DNA of 64,000 nucleotides from Bacteroidota bacterium (GTDB lineage Bacteria; Bacteroidota; Bacteroidia; AKYH767-A; JAHEYN01): NCBI GenBank assembly GCA_023251555.1, contig JAHEYN010000013.1, positions 33,300 to 97,299 of the forward strand, read 5' to 3'. Shown piece by piece: positions 17,209 to 25,543 of this stretch (position 1 is its first letter; each line of letters starts with the position of its first letter). The notes under the pieces were generated by a model. It saw only the letters and a program-made list of their open reading frames with translations, ran no database searches and was not told where the DNA came from. The position numbers and the translations under genes were made by a program.

Positions 17209-17216
17209 TAATTTTG
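17209..17216 (+). promoter_or_regulatory. Possible -7 box (TAATTTTG) of the following T9SS gene
   Basis: TAATTTTG matches TAnnTTTG exactly and lies 67 bp upstream of the ATG at 17283, in the AT-rich gap between two divergent genes. No clear TTTG is seen at the usual -33 distance, so confidence is limited. Confidence 0.35.
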
Positions 17217-17282
17217 ATTCCATAAGATTTAAACCGAATTTCCTGTATCAATGAAAAATACATCAGCAAAAAAATAAAAATC

Positions 17283-18890
17283 ATGAAAACGTTTACAGTT
17301 TATTATTTAACAGGCATTTTGTACCTGCTGGGCATAAACGAACTTACTGCTCAAACCTGGTCTGCCGTATCCGGCAGTATTAATACCGGCAGTAATGTTT
17401 TAAGCCTGGGAGCAGACAATGTTAATAATGTTCTTTATGTAGGGGGCACTTTTACAAAAGTGGGGACCGGGGGAGGGCTTTCTGCAACCAATGTTGCTAA
17501 ATGGAACGGATCAAGCTGGTCGGCATTAGGCAGCGGATGTGATAATTCTGTTTATGCGCTGTGTATGTATAACGGAAACCTTTATGCCGGAGGATGGTTC
17601 GCAACAGCGGGAGGAGTGACTGTTAATTATGTTGCGATGTGGAATGGTGCAGTTTGGTCGGCCTTGAGTGTCGGAACAGGTATGTACGTTTATTCTCTGT
17701 GCGAGTTTAATGGAGAGCTGTATGTTGGCGGTGCTTTCAGCAGTGCGGGCAGCGGTGTTTCTAATACGAGGGGGATTGCAAAATGGAATGGAAGCACAAG
17801 TACGTGGTCTGCGGTGGCAAACGGTTATCCTGGCGGGACGACAGTTAACACCATGTATGTTTATGGCGGAGAATTGTACATTGGTGTTTTCAACGGCTCA
17901 ACTTATAGTCTTGATAAATGGAATGGCTCTGCTTTGTCAACGGTAAAAACAGTTAACAATTCCATTATGGCGTTTACAGATAACGGAACTACGCTCTACG
18001 AAGGAGGTTGGTTTTTTTCTCCCGACCCGAATTATGTGGCACAGGGACTGACAGTTGCTGCTGTTGGTTCACCGGGCATGAATGATGGGGTCCGTGGTAT
18101 GGCATATTATTCCGGAAGCGTTTATGCGGGTGGGCGTTTCACTACTTCTGGCGGAATTACAACAAATTATGTAGCCGCATGGAACGGCAGTGCATGGTCG
18201 GCAGTAGACAACGGAATGAACGCACAGGTATATGCTTTGGCTGTTTGTAACGGAGTATTATATGCAGGCGGTTATTTTACCTCTGCCGGCAGTGGCGCTG
18301 CAAAGTACCTTGCCCGGATTACTATAGTGCTTCCGATAGAACTTACTTTGTTTACCGGCAAAAATGAAAATGGGAAAAATATTTTAGAATGGAATACATC
18401 ATCTGAAACTAATAATGATTATTTCATTGTAGAAAGAGACAAAGGACAAGGGGAATGGGAAAGCATCGGTAAAGTAAAAGGATCTGGTAATTTGACGACT
18501 GCAAAAAATTATTCATTCACAGATGCAAATCCCCTGAGAGGAATTAATTACTACCGGCTTAAGCAAATGGATTATAATGGTCACTCCGGTTATTCAAAAA
18601 TACTTGAAGTGAACTCTTTGTTTGAAGAATCATATTTTAACGTATACCCTAATCCTTCAAACGGAACGAGTACATTTTCAGGAAGTATAAAAAGTTCTTC
18701 ATCAAAAGAAGTTTTAGTTGCTGTTACAGATATTACCGGAAGACAGGTATACTCTAAAATCATTCCTGTTCTTGCAGATGGTACTTTCCGGATAGCTTTT
18801 GATTATTCTAAAAGATTGTCTCCGGGAGTATATTTTGTAACTGTTACTTCTGACAATGAAGTTTACAATCAGAAATTATACATAGATTAA
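17283..18890 (+). CDS. T9SS-secreted beta-propeller protein
   Basis: The 535-aa protein has a signal peptide (VYYLTGILYLLGINELTAQ). About six repeats with VAKWNGSSWSAL and LYVGGxF or LYAGGYFTSAG strands follow over residues 25-345, forming a propeller of the type often called WD40-like in surface proteins. The shared module comes next (LFTGKNENGKNILEWNTSSE, NNDYFIVERDKGQGEW, INYYRLKQMDYNG). A T9SS sorting domain ends the protein (FNVYPNPSNGTSTF, LSPGVYFVTVTS, NQKLYID). It lies 10 bp before the next gene, so the two are probably cotranscribed. The tail differs from the QSQxKFIKQ ending shared by several other cargo genes here. Confidence 0.9.
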   Translation: MKTFTVYYLTGILYLLGINELTAQTWSAVSGSINTGSNVLSLGADNVNNVLYVGGTFTKVGTGGGLSATNVAKWNGSSWSALGSGCDNSVYALCMYNGNLYAGGWFATAGGVTVNYVAMWNGAVWSALSVGTGMYVYSLCEFNGELYVGGAFSSAGSGVSNTRGIAKWNGSTSTWSAVANGYPGGTTVNTMYVYGGELYIGVFNGSTYSLDKWNGSALSTVKTVNNSIMAFTDNGTTLYEGGWFFSPDPNYVAQGLTVAAVGSPGMNDGVRGMAYYSGSVYAGGRFTTSGGITTNYVAAWNGSAWSAVDNGMNAQVYALAVCNGVLYAGGYFTSAGSGAAKYLARITIVLPIELTLFTGKNENGKNILEWNTSSETNNDYFIVERDKGQGEWESIGKVKGSGNLTTAKNYSFTDANPLRGINYYRLKQMDYNGHSGYSKILEVNSLFEESYFNVYPNPSNGTSTFSGSIKSSSSKEVLVAVTDITGRQVYSKIIPVLADGTFRIAFDYSKRLSPGVYFVTVTSDNEVYNQKLYID

Positions 18891-18900
18891 ATAAATAAAT

Positions 18901-21009
18901 GTGTCGAAGAGGTTTGTTCAGATTGTAAGTAGTCTGTTGATTTTTCATTCAGTATTTAATTTTAGCGCTTCTTCCCAAAATATTGCTACAAAAGGAAAAG
19001 ATTTCTGGATGGGATTCATGCAGAATTTTGCGTCCAGCCCTGCATTGTATTTATACATCAGTTCTGATGTAACCACAAGCGGAACTGTTTCCATTCCGCT
19101 TCTTTCGTGGTCAACTGCTTTTTCTGTTACTGCGCACGATGTGACAATTGTAACTGTACCTGCTAGTCTCGGAGAAGTGATGGGAACGGAAAACATTGAC
19201 AGTAAAGGGATACACATAGTTAGCAATGATTCTGTAAATGTATTTGCTCATAATCACATGGACTATACTTCCGATGCTTCGATGATTATTCCTACTTCGA
19301 CATTGGGGAAAGAATATTATGTGATGGCATATTTCGGGACCTGGAATGGATCAGAGTTGCTTATAGTCGCTACGCAAGACAGTACAAATATCGATATTAC
19401 TCCGGCTTGCCTTACGAAAGGAGGAAAACCGGCAGGAGTTACTTTTTCGATCATGTTAATGGCAGGAGAAACTTACCAGATACAGTCTGATTTGAATACT
19501 GTTGATTTAACCGGAACACATATTAAGGTAACAAATCCCGATTGCAAACCTGTTGCGGTTTTCGGAGGAGGAATAGGAGAAAATTTTCTTGATCCCACTC
19601 ATTCGATGGCTGATTGCTGTGCAGATCATCTCTATGAGGAAAATTATCCTGTTGTTTATTGGGGAAAAGAATTCATCACTGTTCCCTTTAAAAATACAGA
19701 CCAAAATATTCTGAGGTTTTTAGCCTCTCAAAACAATACGACAATAAATGTGAATGGAAGTGCGATAGCGACTCTCAATGCCGGTCAGTATAAGGAATTG
19801 TATAACGCTGCTAATGTAAAATACATTACATCAAATAATCCGATAGCAGTGGCCCAGTATATGGGAGCCGGAGCCGGCAATAATATTGATTTTGCAAAAG
19901 GCGATCCGGATATGATGATGATAACTCCCAACAGCCAGATGGGGAATGATGTAACATTCAGGGCAGATACTTTTGCAGTTATTGATACCGTTTATGTAAA
20001 TATTGTCGCAGATACTGCATATCTTAATCAACTCACGCTTGATGGAATTTCTATTGCAGCTTCATTCAGTCCGGTTGCATTCAACGGTTCTTTTTCTTCT
20101 GCCTCTATGCAGGTTACTCCCGGGAATCATGTTTTAACTACAAACAATTCTGCCAATACGGGATTTGCAGCTTATATATATGGTATGGGCTGGGAGGAAT
20201 CATACAGTTATGCTGCCGTGGGGCGAAAGGCAGTTAAGGATACTTTTTACTTTTCTTCCACAACACCTGTTTGTTTGGGTGACAATATAAATTTCACTAA
20301 TACCAATGACTCCTCTTCTTATTCGTTTCTGTGGAACTTCGGAGACAGTTCAACTTCTTCTGTTCAGGATCCTGCACACTATTATTCTTCATCCGGAAAT
20401 TATAACGTAACCTTAACGATCACAGATATCGGGGGGTGTTCTTCAACAACTATTACAAATTCTGTTACAGTAAACGCTTCTTCTTCAGTTGATGCAGGGC
20501 CTGACACAACGATTACAAGAGGAACAGGTACCGTATTGAATGCGTCGGGAGGAGTGAGTTGTGTTTGGTCTCCCTCTTTTGGATTAAGCGACACTGCAAG
20601 TTGTAATCCTGTTGCAAGTCCTTTGAGCACTACCACTTATTATGTTACAATAAAAGATAGCAACGGGTGTACAAATACCGATTCGGTTACTGTGTTTGTA
20701 AAAGATTCTGTTGTTGTAATTAAAGAAATAAAATGCGGATATGTTTTTGTTCCCAATGTCTTTTCACCAAATAATGACGGAGAGAATGATGTTCTTTACG
20801 TAAGAGGTAATTGTATCAAAGAATTTACATTTACCATCTATGACCGATGGGGAGAAAAAGTTTTTGAAACAAGTGATATAAGTATGGGTTGGGATGGAAC
20901 ATATAGAAACAAGGAAATAAACACTTCTGTATTTGTATATTATCTCAATGCTACGCTAACAACCGGGCAGCAGATAAATCAAAAAGGAAATGTAACTTTA
21001 ATCAAATAG
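18901..21009 (+). CDS. T9SS protein with IgGFc-binding-like domain, PKD domain and gliding-type C-terminus
   Basis: The start is GTG (18901), the only reasonable start in frame; an overlapping ATG is in another frame and soon stops. A signal peptide (IVSSLLIFHSVFNFSASSQ) leads into an IgGFc-binding-like domain (GKDFWMGFMQNFASSPALYL, then YLYISSDVTTSGTVSIP) over about residues 30-440. A PKD domain (FLWNFGDSSTSSVQDPAHYY) lies near residue 480, and an Ig-like segment (SVDAGPDTTITRGTG) follows. The last 100 residues are the type B sorting domain: VPNVFSPNNDGENDVLYVRG, then FTIYDRWGEKVFE and a final KGNVTLIK. Type B tails are used by large T9SS adhesins such as SprB. A role in adhesion is inferred from domain content. 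Confidence 0.9.
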   Translation: MSKRFVQIVSSLLIFHSVFNFSASSQNIATKGKDFWMGFMQNFASSPALYLYISSDVTTSGTVSIPLLSWSTAFSVTAHDVTIVTVPASLGEVMGTENIDSKGIHIVSNDSVNVFAHNHMDYTSDASMIIPTSTLGKEYYVMAYFGTWNGSELLIVATQDSTNIDITPACLTKGGKPAGVTFSIMLMAGETYQIQSDLNTVDLTGTHIKVTNPDCKPVAVFGGGIGENFLDPTHSMADCCADHLYEENYPVVYWGKEFITVPFKNTDQNILRFLASQNNTTINVNGSAIATLNAGQYKELYNAANVKYITSNNPIAVAQYMGAGAGNNIDFAKGDPDMMMITPNSQMGNDVTFRADTFAVIDTVYVNIVADTAYLNQLTLDGISIAASFSPVAFNGSFSSASMQVTPGNHVLTTNNSANTGFAAYIYGMGWEESYSYAAVGRKAVKDTFYFSSTTPVCLGDNINFTNTNDSSSYSFLWNFGDSSTSSVQDPAHYYSSSGNYNVTLTITDIGGCSSTTITNSVTVNASSSVDAGPDTTITRGTGTVLNASGGVSCVWSPSFGLSDTASCNPVASPLSTTTYYVTIKDSNGCTNTDSVTVFVKDSVVVIKEIKCGYVFVPNVFSPNNDGENDVLYVRGNCIKEFTFTIYDRWGEKVFETSDISMGWDGTYRNKEINTSVFVYYLNATLTTGQQINQKGNVTLIK

Positions 21010-21173
21010 TAACACAACCACGATTATTCAATTTCCGTACAGGGTTAAATGTTCGCCAATCGGACAAATCGCATCAATCAAAACGAATTAAGAGCGAGAC
21101 TGGGAGACTTCACCATCGTATCGCTTCCTGCATTGCCGGCAAAATCTGAAAGAGAAACAGAAGGAGAAAGAGT

Positions 21174-21222
21174 ACAAAATTCAGAAAGCAGCTTTAATTC
21201 TCTTTCTCTTTCTGAATTTTGT
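21174..21222 (-). terminator. Inverted repeat directly downstream of tRNA-Leu
   Basis: ACAAAATTCAGAAAG (21174-21188) and CTTTCTGAATTTTGT (21208-21222) form a perfect 15-bp stem with a 19-nt spacer. The repeat touches the 3' end of the tRNA on the minus strand. It could end transcription or act in 3' processing of the tRNA. A T-run is lacking, so it is not a classical terminator. Confidence 0.45.
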
Positions 21223-21305
21223 ACCCGGGGCGGGAATCGAACCCGCACAAGCTTGCGCTTATTGGTTTTTGAGACCAACGCGTCTACCAGTTCCGCCACC
21301 CGGGC
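21222..21305 (-). tRNA. tRNA-Leu (anticodon CAA)
   Basis: The minus strand begins GCCCGGGTGGCGGAACTGG and folds as a tRNA with a long variable arm (TAAGCGCAAGCTT), as expected for leucine. The anticodon arm is TTGGT-CTCAAAA-ACCAA, giving anticodon CAA. The T arm contains GGTTCGATTCC. The acceptor stem pairs with one G-U at the end, and the CCA tail is not encoded. The ORF 21078-21350 on this strand is the usual false translation of a tRNA (VAELVDALVSKTN). Confidence 0.97.
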
Positions 21306-21396
21306 AGTAATACAAAAAGAAACAGGGTGCGAAAATATTGATTTTTTCACTCTTTCCCCTCCTCTTCATATCTTTACCGTCCTTTCTGCAAACATT

Positions 21397-22143
21397 ATGT
21401 ACTATCTTCTGAATCTGCTGCGATACCTGTTTTGTGCCATTGATCTGCTGCTCATCACTGCGGTAATGTTTATACTCAGCCTCCTTCCCACAGGAATCAC
21501 CAAGGGTTTTTTCCCGACACTTTATAAGAAATGGTCACTGTATTTCTTCCGCTTTTTCGGTGTCAGGGAACACTATTATGAAAAATTTCAGAAGCCCTTC
21601 CCGCAGCAGTATATACTTATCTCCAATCATCCCTCGGGCATAGAGCTGCTCTGGCTCCCTTACCGTTTTGATATTATTCCCCTTGGGAAAGAAGAAATTA
21701 AAAACTGGTTTATAATAGGCAGAATTACCAAAGCTGCAGGAACTATTTTTGTAAAACGGCGTGAACGGGCATCCAGGCACGCCGCCTCCGATGCATGCCT
21801 GCAGGCGCTCAGGGAGGGGAAAAATGTCCTTATCTTTCCCGAAGGCGGGTGCTACGGGAAATCCCTGAACCCTTTCTACGCAGGCGCTTTCAGGCTTTCA
21901 AAAGCATCGGGAGTGCCGGTACTTCCGGTGTATGTTTATTACGAAGAAGAAAATACTTATGAGTGGGGCGATTTCGGGCTGATACGCTTTATGCTGAGAG
22001 TGCTGTTTTTGCCCCGTAACAGGCACGCACACCTTTATGTGTTTGATGCGTTTTCTCCTTCGGATTATGCAACAGAAGAAGAATTTCATGATAAGGTGTA
22101 CAAATTTTATCAATCCCTCGAAGACCGTTACAGGATTCATTAA
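21397..22143 (+). CDS. PlsC-like lysophospholipid acyltransferase with an HX4E motif
   Basis: The ORF-track start at 21049 would run through the tRNA region; the start chosen is the ATG at 21397 (MYYLLNLLRYLFCAIDLLLI), which begins a membrane-anchoring hydrophobic segment. The protein has about 248 aa. It has the acyltransferase blocks ISNHPSGIELLWL, AAGTIFVKRRERAS and NVLIFPEGGCYGKSL. Such enzymes transfer acyl chains to lysophosphatidic acid or related lipids at the inner membrane. The first block reads HX4E where the family normally has HX4D, a conservative change at a catalytic position. The next gene starts 12 bp downstream, suggesting an operon. Confidence 0.9.
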   Translation: MYYLLNLLRYLFCAIDLLLITAVMFILSLLPTGITKGFFPTLYKKWSLYFFRFFGVREHYYEKFQKPFPQQYILISNHPSGIELLWLPYRFDIIPLGKEEIKNWFIIGRITKAAGTIFVKRRERASRHAASDACLQALREGKNVLIFPEGGCYGKSLNPFYAGAFRLSKASGVPVLPVYVYYEEENTYEWGDFGLIRFMLRVLFLPRNRHAHLYVFDAFSPSDYATEEEFHDKVYKFYQSLEDRYRIH

Positions 22144-22154
22144 TCAGAACACTT

Positions 22155-22634
22155 ATGGCAAAAAATCAGCCGAGCTTTGACGAGATATACATGGACCTGG
22201 CCATTAACCTTTCCAGGAAATCCCATTGCGTGAAAATACAGGTGGGAGCTGTGATTGCGAAAGACACAAGGATTGTTTCCCTTGGCTATAACGGCCCCCC
22301 CGCCGGCACTCACAACTGCGACCATGAATGGCCCGGAGAGGGGTGCCCGAGAAGCAGCCGCGGAGGCTGCTCCCTCGCACTGCACGCCGAAGAGAATGCC
22401 ATCCTGTATGCAGCTAAAAACAAAACCACCCTCGAAGAGGCAACCCTGTATGTTACCCTTTCGCCCTGCCTTTCCTGTGCCAGGATCATATATACCACGG
22501 GAATCAAAAAGGTGTTCTATATTAATTCCTATGCAGCGTACAAAGGATTGCAGGAGGATGAAGGTATTGACTTCCTGAGAAAGTTCGGGATAGAAGTGTA
22601 TCAGGTCAATACCCCCGGAAATAAGCGGACATGA
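22155..22634 (+). CDS. dCMP deaminase family protein
   Basis: This 159-aa zinc enzyme is of the deoxycytidylate/cytidine deaminase family and probably converts dCMP to dUMP, feeding dTMP synthesis. The zinc site is visible: HAEENAILYA (His and catalytic Glu) near residue 75 and SPCLSC near residue 103. GYNGPPAGTHNCDHEW is typical of the dCMP deaminase branch. No membrane segment is present. It sits 11 bp after the acyltransferase and 24 bp before the S41 protease on the same strand. ComE-type competence proteins share this fold but are usually annotated the same way in this phylum. Confidence 0.92.
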   Translation: MAKNQPSFDEIYMDLAINLSRKSHCVKIQVGAVIAKDTRIVSLGYNGPPAGTHNCDHEWPGEGCPRSSRGGCSLALHAEENAILYAAKNKTTLEEATLYVTLSPCLSCARIIYTTGIKKVFYINSYAAYKGLQEDEGIDFLRKFGIEVYQVNTPGNKRT

Positions 22635-22658
22635 CATTATAATTCCGATCGTTATTAT

Positions 22659-24248
22659 ATGGAAGAATCTCCCAGGCCATCCCGCAATATATACACCCCC
22701 CTGCTTGTCGCTGTAACATTGGCCGGAGGGGTCTTTTTAGGCAAATATATGGCTCCCCTTTCCAGGTCTCACCCCATCAATAAAATTGACGAGGTTCTGA
22801 ATTATATTGAAAGAGAATATGTGGATACCATCAGTGAAAAAACACTGGAGGAAGATGCAATCAATGCCACCCTTCAGGGTCTTGACCCTCATTCGTTCTA
22901 TATTCCTGCCGAAGAACTCCAGGGAGTCAACGAGCCGCTCGAGGGCGAATTCGACGGGATAGGCGTGGAGTTTCATGTCCAGGAAGATACTATCATGGTC
23001 GTTACTCCTATTTCGGGAGGACCTTCGGAATCGCTTGGGATACAGCCCGGTGACAGGATTGTAAAAGTTAACGGGGAGAATGTGGCGGGCATCCATATTT
23101 CCAATAAAGAAGTAATGCAGAAGCTGAGAGGCAAAAACGGGACACGCGTTAAAGTGAGCATCTCCCGCAGGGGGCATACGGGATTGATCGAATATACAAT
23201 CACACGGGGGAAGATTCCCCTGTACAGCGTGGATTTCTCATACATGATTCGCCCGGGTATAGGATATATTAAAATCAGCCGCTTTGCAGAAAATACCTAC
23301 GGGGAATTCATGGAAGCCATGAACAGGCTCGGGAAACAAGGCATGCAGAAACTTATCCTTGACCTGAGAAGCAACCCCGGCGGATACCTGAACGCCGCCA
23401 CCCGCATTGCAGACGAGTTTCTTGATGATGAAAAAGAAATCGTTTACACCGAAGGGAAAGCACGCCCTAAAACCGTTTATAATGCATCTTCAAGAGGTGT
23501 GTTCGAGAAAGGAAGTTTATCCGTGCTTATTGACGAAGGATCGGCTTCTGCCAGTGAGATTGTTGCAGGGGCCCTGCAGGACTGGGACCGGGCATTGATC
23601 ATAGGGAGGCGTTCGTTCGGAAAGGGCCTGGTTCAGGACCAGGTGCCGCTCGGCGATGGATCGGCGCTGAGACTTACTATCGCAAGGTATTACACTCCCT
23701 CCGGGCGATGCATCCAGAAATCCTATAAAAACGGCCTTGAGAATTACCAGAATGAAGTACTCGGCAGAATGCGGCACGGAGAACTCGAAAGCGCCGACAG
23801 CATCTCCCTTGCAGATACAGTAAAACATTATACCAGGATAAAACATCGCATCGTATATGCCGGAGGAGGCATCATGCCCGATATCTTTGTCCCGGTGGAC
23901 ACTTCACGCTATTCTGCTTTTTATTCCGATGTGCTGAACTCCGGTACTGTCAACCAGTTTGTTTATGATTATGTGGATAAAAACCGTGCTGCACTCTCGG
24001 CACGCTACCATGTATTCAAACAATACATGCAGAATTTTTCAGTGGACGATGTGCTTTATAAATCGTTCCTTGAATACGCCGGACATGCGGGCATGCTGAA
24101 AGATGAACACGGAATGAAAAAGTCTTCTCCCCTGATCAGGCTGCAGCTAAAAGCACTTATTGCCAGGCAGCTCTGGGGGAATGACGGATTTTATCCTGTC
24201 ATACAGCAGGAAGATAATGCATTGCGTAAAGCCATTGAAGAAAATTAA
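22659..24248 (+). CDS. S41-family C-terminal processing protease (CtpA-like)
   Basis: The 529-aa protein has an N-terminal membrane anchor or signal (YTPLLVAVTLAGGVFLGKYM) and acts in the periplasm. A PDZ domain covers about residues 105-190 (IGVEFHVQEDTIMVV, LGIQPGDRIVKVNGENV). The S41 protease core follows. The catalytic serine is in LIDEGSASASEIVAGALQDW near residue 300, and the catalytic lysine in GRRSFGKGLVQDQVPL near residue 325. Such proteases cleave unstructured C-termini of envelope proteins. The extra C-terminal 130 residues are common in the Bacteroidota form. The T9SS tails exported by this cell are a possible but unproven substrate class. Confidence 0.95.
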   Translation: MEESPRPSRNIYTPLLVAVTLAGGVFLGKYMAPLSRSHPINKIDEVLNYIEREYVDTISEKTLEEDAINATLQGLDPHSFYIPAEELQGVNEPLEGEFDGIGVEFHVQEDTIMVVTPISGGPSESLGIQPGDRIVKVNGENVAGIHISNKEVMQKLRGKNGTRVKVSISRRGHTGLIEYTITRGKIPLYSVDFSYMIRPGIGYIKISRFAENTYGEFMEAMNRLGKQGMQKLILDLRSNPGGYLNAATRIADEFLDDEKEIVYTEGKARPKTVYNASSRGVFEKGSLSVLIDEGSASASEIVAGALQDWDRALIIGRRSFGKGLVQDQVPLGDGSALRLTIARYYTPSGRCIQKSYKNGLENYQNEVLGRMRHGELESADSISLADTVKHYTRIKHRIVYAGGGIMPDIFVPVDTSRYSAFYSDVLNSGTVNQFVYDYVDKNRAALSARYHVFKQYMQNFSVDDVLYKSFLEYAGHAGMLKDEHGMKKSSPLIRLQLKALIARQLWGNDGFYPVIQQEDNALRKAIEEN

Positions 24249-24267
24249 CCGCCACTCCCCCCATCCA

Positions 24268-24294
24268 TGTTAATAACCCTTTAATTTATTAACA
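24268..24294 (+). terminator. AT-rich hairpin after the protease gene
   Basis: TGTTAATAA (24268-24276) and TTATTAACA (24286-24294) are perfect inverted repeats with a 9-nt spacer, 20 bp after the protease stop. It may be a weak terminator, or an operator, because a promoter-like sequence begins 5 bp further on. Confidence 0.45.
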
Positions 24295-24298
24295 AGTA

Positions 24299-24329
24299 TT
24301 GCTTATCCGCGTTTTATTCTTTATCCTTG
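24299..24329 (+). promoter_or_regulatory. Promoter-like sequence before the small membrane protein
   Basis: TTG (24299-24301), a 20-bp spacer and TATCCTTG (24322-24329) fit the Bacteroidota promoter with one mismatch in the -7 box. The start codon is 40 bp downstream. Confidence 0.4.
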
Positions 24330-24333
24330 CCCC

Positions 24334-24349
24334 ACAATATGCATATTGT
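24334..24349. promoter_or_regulatory. Perfect 16-bp palindrome in the leader of the small membrane protein gene
   Basis: ACAATATGCATATTGT is its own reverse complement. It lies between the putative promoter and the ATG at 24370, a position suited to a dimeric repressor or an mRNA hairpin. Confidence 0.5.
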
Positions 24350-24369
24350 TTAACTAAAATTAATTAACT

Positions 24370-24837
24370 ATGAAAAAATTACTTGTATTGGCAGGCGCAG
24401 TTGCTTGCATGCTCAGTTTGGGAGTGAAAGCTTCCAATGCTGATCTCTTCCAGGTGGATGAAACCGGGGTAAAACAAAAACTTAACGGCCTCAACCAACT
24501 GGAAAATTATGTAAACAAACACGAGGGGGTTACACTTTCTGATCTGAAAGCTAACCACAGCGAAATGCTCGCCAACGTGGAAGATTCTGACGCCCAGGGT
24601 ATCCTCGGAACACTTTCCGCTTTCGGCGACACCCCGCTTGGAATTCCCGCCTTCGTTTGGGGCCTCTGCCTCGGATGGGTTGGAATTGTGATCGTGTACT
24701 TTGTTACTGATGACAAGGAAGAAACCAAAAAAGCCCTCTGGGGTTGTCTGCTCGGATCTGCAATATATGCAATCTTCTATGTCATATATGTTGTTCTGAT
24801 CGTTGCTTCTGCTGCTTCTACAACAACTACTTACTAA
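24370..24837 (+). CDS. Small hypothetical membrane protein
   Basis: The 155-aa product starts with a signal peptide (LLVLAGAVACMLSLGVKAS). A soluble stretch of about 65 residues follows, then two hydrophobic segments near residues 97-115 (VWGLCLGWVGIVIVYFV) and 122-148 (ALWGCLLGSAIYAIFYVIYV). The charged loop TDDKEETKK separates them. I do not recognise a named family, though similar proteins seem frequent in Bacteroidota. It probably sits in the inner membrane. Its upstream region is unusually structured (AT hairpin, promoter-like sequence, perfect palindrome). Downstream, a very strong terminator falls inside the next gene. Confidence 0.82.
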   Translation: MKKLLVLAGAVACMLSLGVKASNADLFQVDETGVKQKLNGLNQLENYVNKHEGVTLSDLKANHSEMLANVEDSDAQGILGTLSAFGDTPLGIPAFVWGLCLGWVGIVIVYFVTDDKEETKKALWGCLLGSAIYAIFYVIYVVLIVASAASTTTTY

Positions 24838-24853
24838 GGCTACTACTGTCTTC

Positions 24854-25543
24854 ATGAAGAATCTTCGGAAGGTTCTTTTCACATTCATTGTTTTTATTAC
24901 TGTTGTCCCGGCATCCCCGGGACAACAGTTTTTTAGGATGAAGGCAGACTTCTCCATAAAGGAAAAAACCGCTGAAGGAAAAGAACGCCTGACCATGGGG
25001 CAGGTGTACTACGACAAGAATTCAAAAAAGATTGTTTATAACGTCCGCTTCCCTGAAAAGGAAACATGGGTTATTATTGATACTTCCCTGTACCGGATTG
25101 TCGGGAAAGAAATAAAAGAAGTGCGTAAGGTTCCGGCCATTGCCGAGTTTTCCATTTTCCATCTCTCCCTTAACGGCAATATCAAAGACTATGGCCTGAA
25201 GCAGTCTTTTTATGCAGTGGATAAGATAGAAAAGGAAGGAGATATGGTTATCACTACCTGGAAAGCCCCCGAGAAACTCTCAAAAGTATTCGGGAAAGTG
25301 GTAATGTCTCAGAAAGAAAGAAAACTTTACGGGGTTGTTTTCTTTACTCCCGCGGATGTGCTTGTAAGCAAGCAGTTTTTTAAAAATTATTCCAATGTTA
25401 ACGGGCTGGAATTTCCCACAGAAATCATACAGGTTACATACATAAAAAACCAGGAAAATTACCAGGTAACCACTTATAAAAACATCATTGTAGATGACAT
25501 GCAGGAAGATAATATATATAATTACAAGCTCCTGGCTAATTAG
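24854..25543 (+). CDS. LolA-like outer-membrane lipoprotein carrier fold protein
   Basis: The start at 24854 (MKNLRKVLFTFIVFITVVPA) provides a signal peptide. The ORF-track start at 24803 overlaps the previous gene. The mature part resembles LolA/LolB-fold proteins: FRMKADFSIKEKTAEGKERL, GQVYYDKNSKKIVYNVRFP, TWVIIDTSLYRI, and late strands GLEFPTEIIQVTYIKN and NIIVDDMQEDNIYNYKLL. Proteins with this fold bind lipid or lipoprotein in the periplasm. Here the substrate is unknown and identity with true LolA is not claimed. The codons of the signal peptide contain a perfect intrinsic terminator. An alternative start at the ATG 24938 would avoid it but lose the signal peptide. The end overlaps yidD by 50 bp. 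Confidence 0.78.
   Translation: MKNLRKVLFTFIVFITVVPASPGQQFFRMKADFSIKEKTAEGKERLTMGQVYYDKNSKKIVYNVRFPEKETWVIIDTSLYRIVGKEIKEVRKVPAIAEFSIFHLSLNGNIKDYGLKQSFYAVDKIEKEGDMVITTWKAPEKLSKVFGKVVMSQKERKLYGVVFFTPADVLVSKQFFKNYSNVNGLEFPTEIIQVTYIKNQENYQVTTYKNIIVDDMQEDNIYNYKLLAN
24899..24934 (+). terminator. Perfect intrinsic terminator inside signal-peptide codons
   Basis: ACTGTTGTCCCGG (24899-24911) pairs perfectly with CCGGGACAACAGT (24917-24929), with a 5-nt loop and six T at the end. It lies 61 bp after the small membrane protein gene, but within codons 16-27 of the LolA-like gene. It may end most transcripts of the upstream gene. It may also work as an attenuator that a translating ribosome would open. 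Confidence 0.85.

Noticed and set aside
9667-21305. Functional link between leuS and tRNA-Leu in the same window
   Set aside because: They lie 9 kb apart on the same strand with many unrelated genes between them. Proximity alone does not support a link.
21078-21350. ORF on the minus strand containing VAELVDALVSKTN
   Set aside because: This is the familiar false translation of a tRNA gene, here tRNA-Leu(CAA).
21049-21396. N-terminal extension of the acyltransferase in the ORF track
   Set aside because: It crosses the tRNA and its flanking repeat. The ATG at 21397 gives a normal family start.
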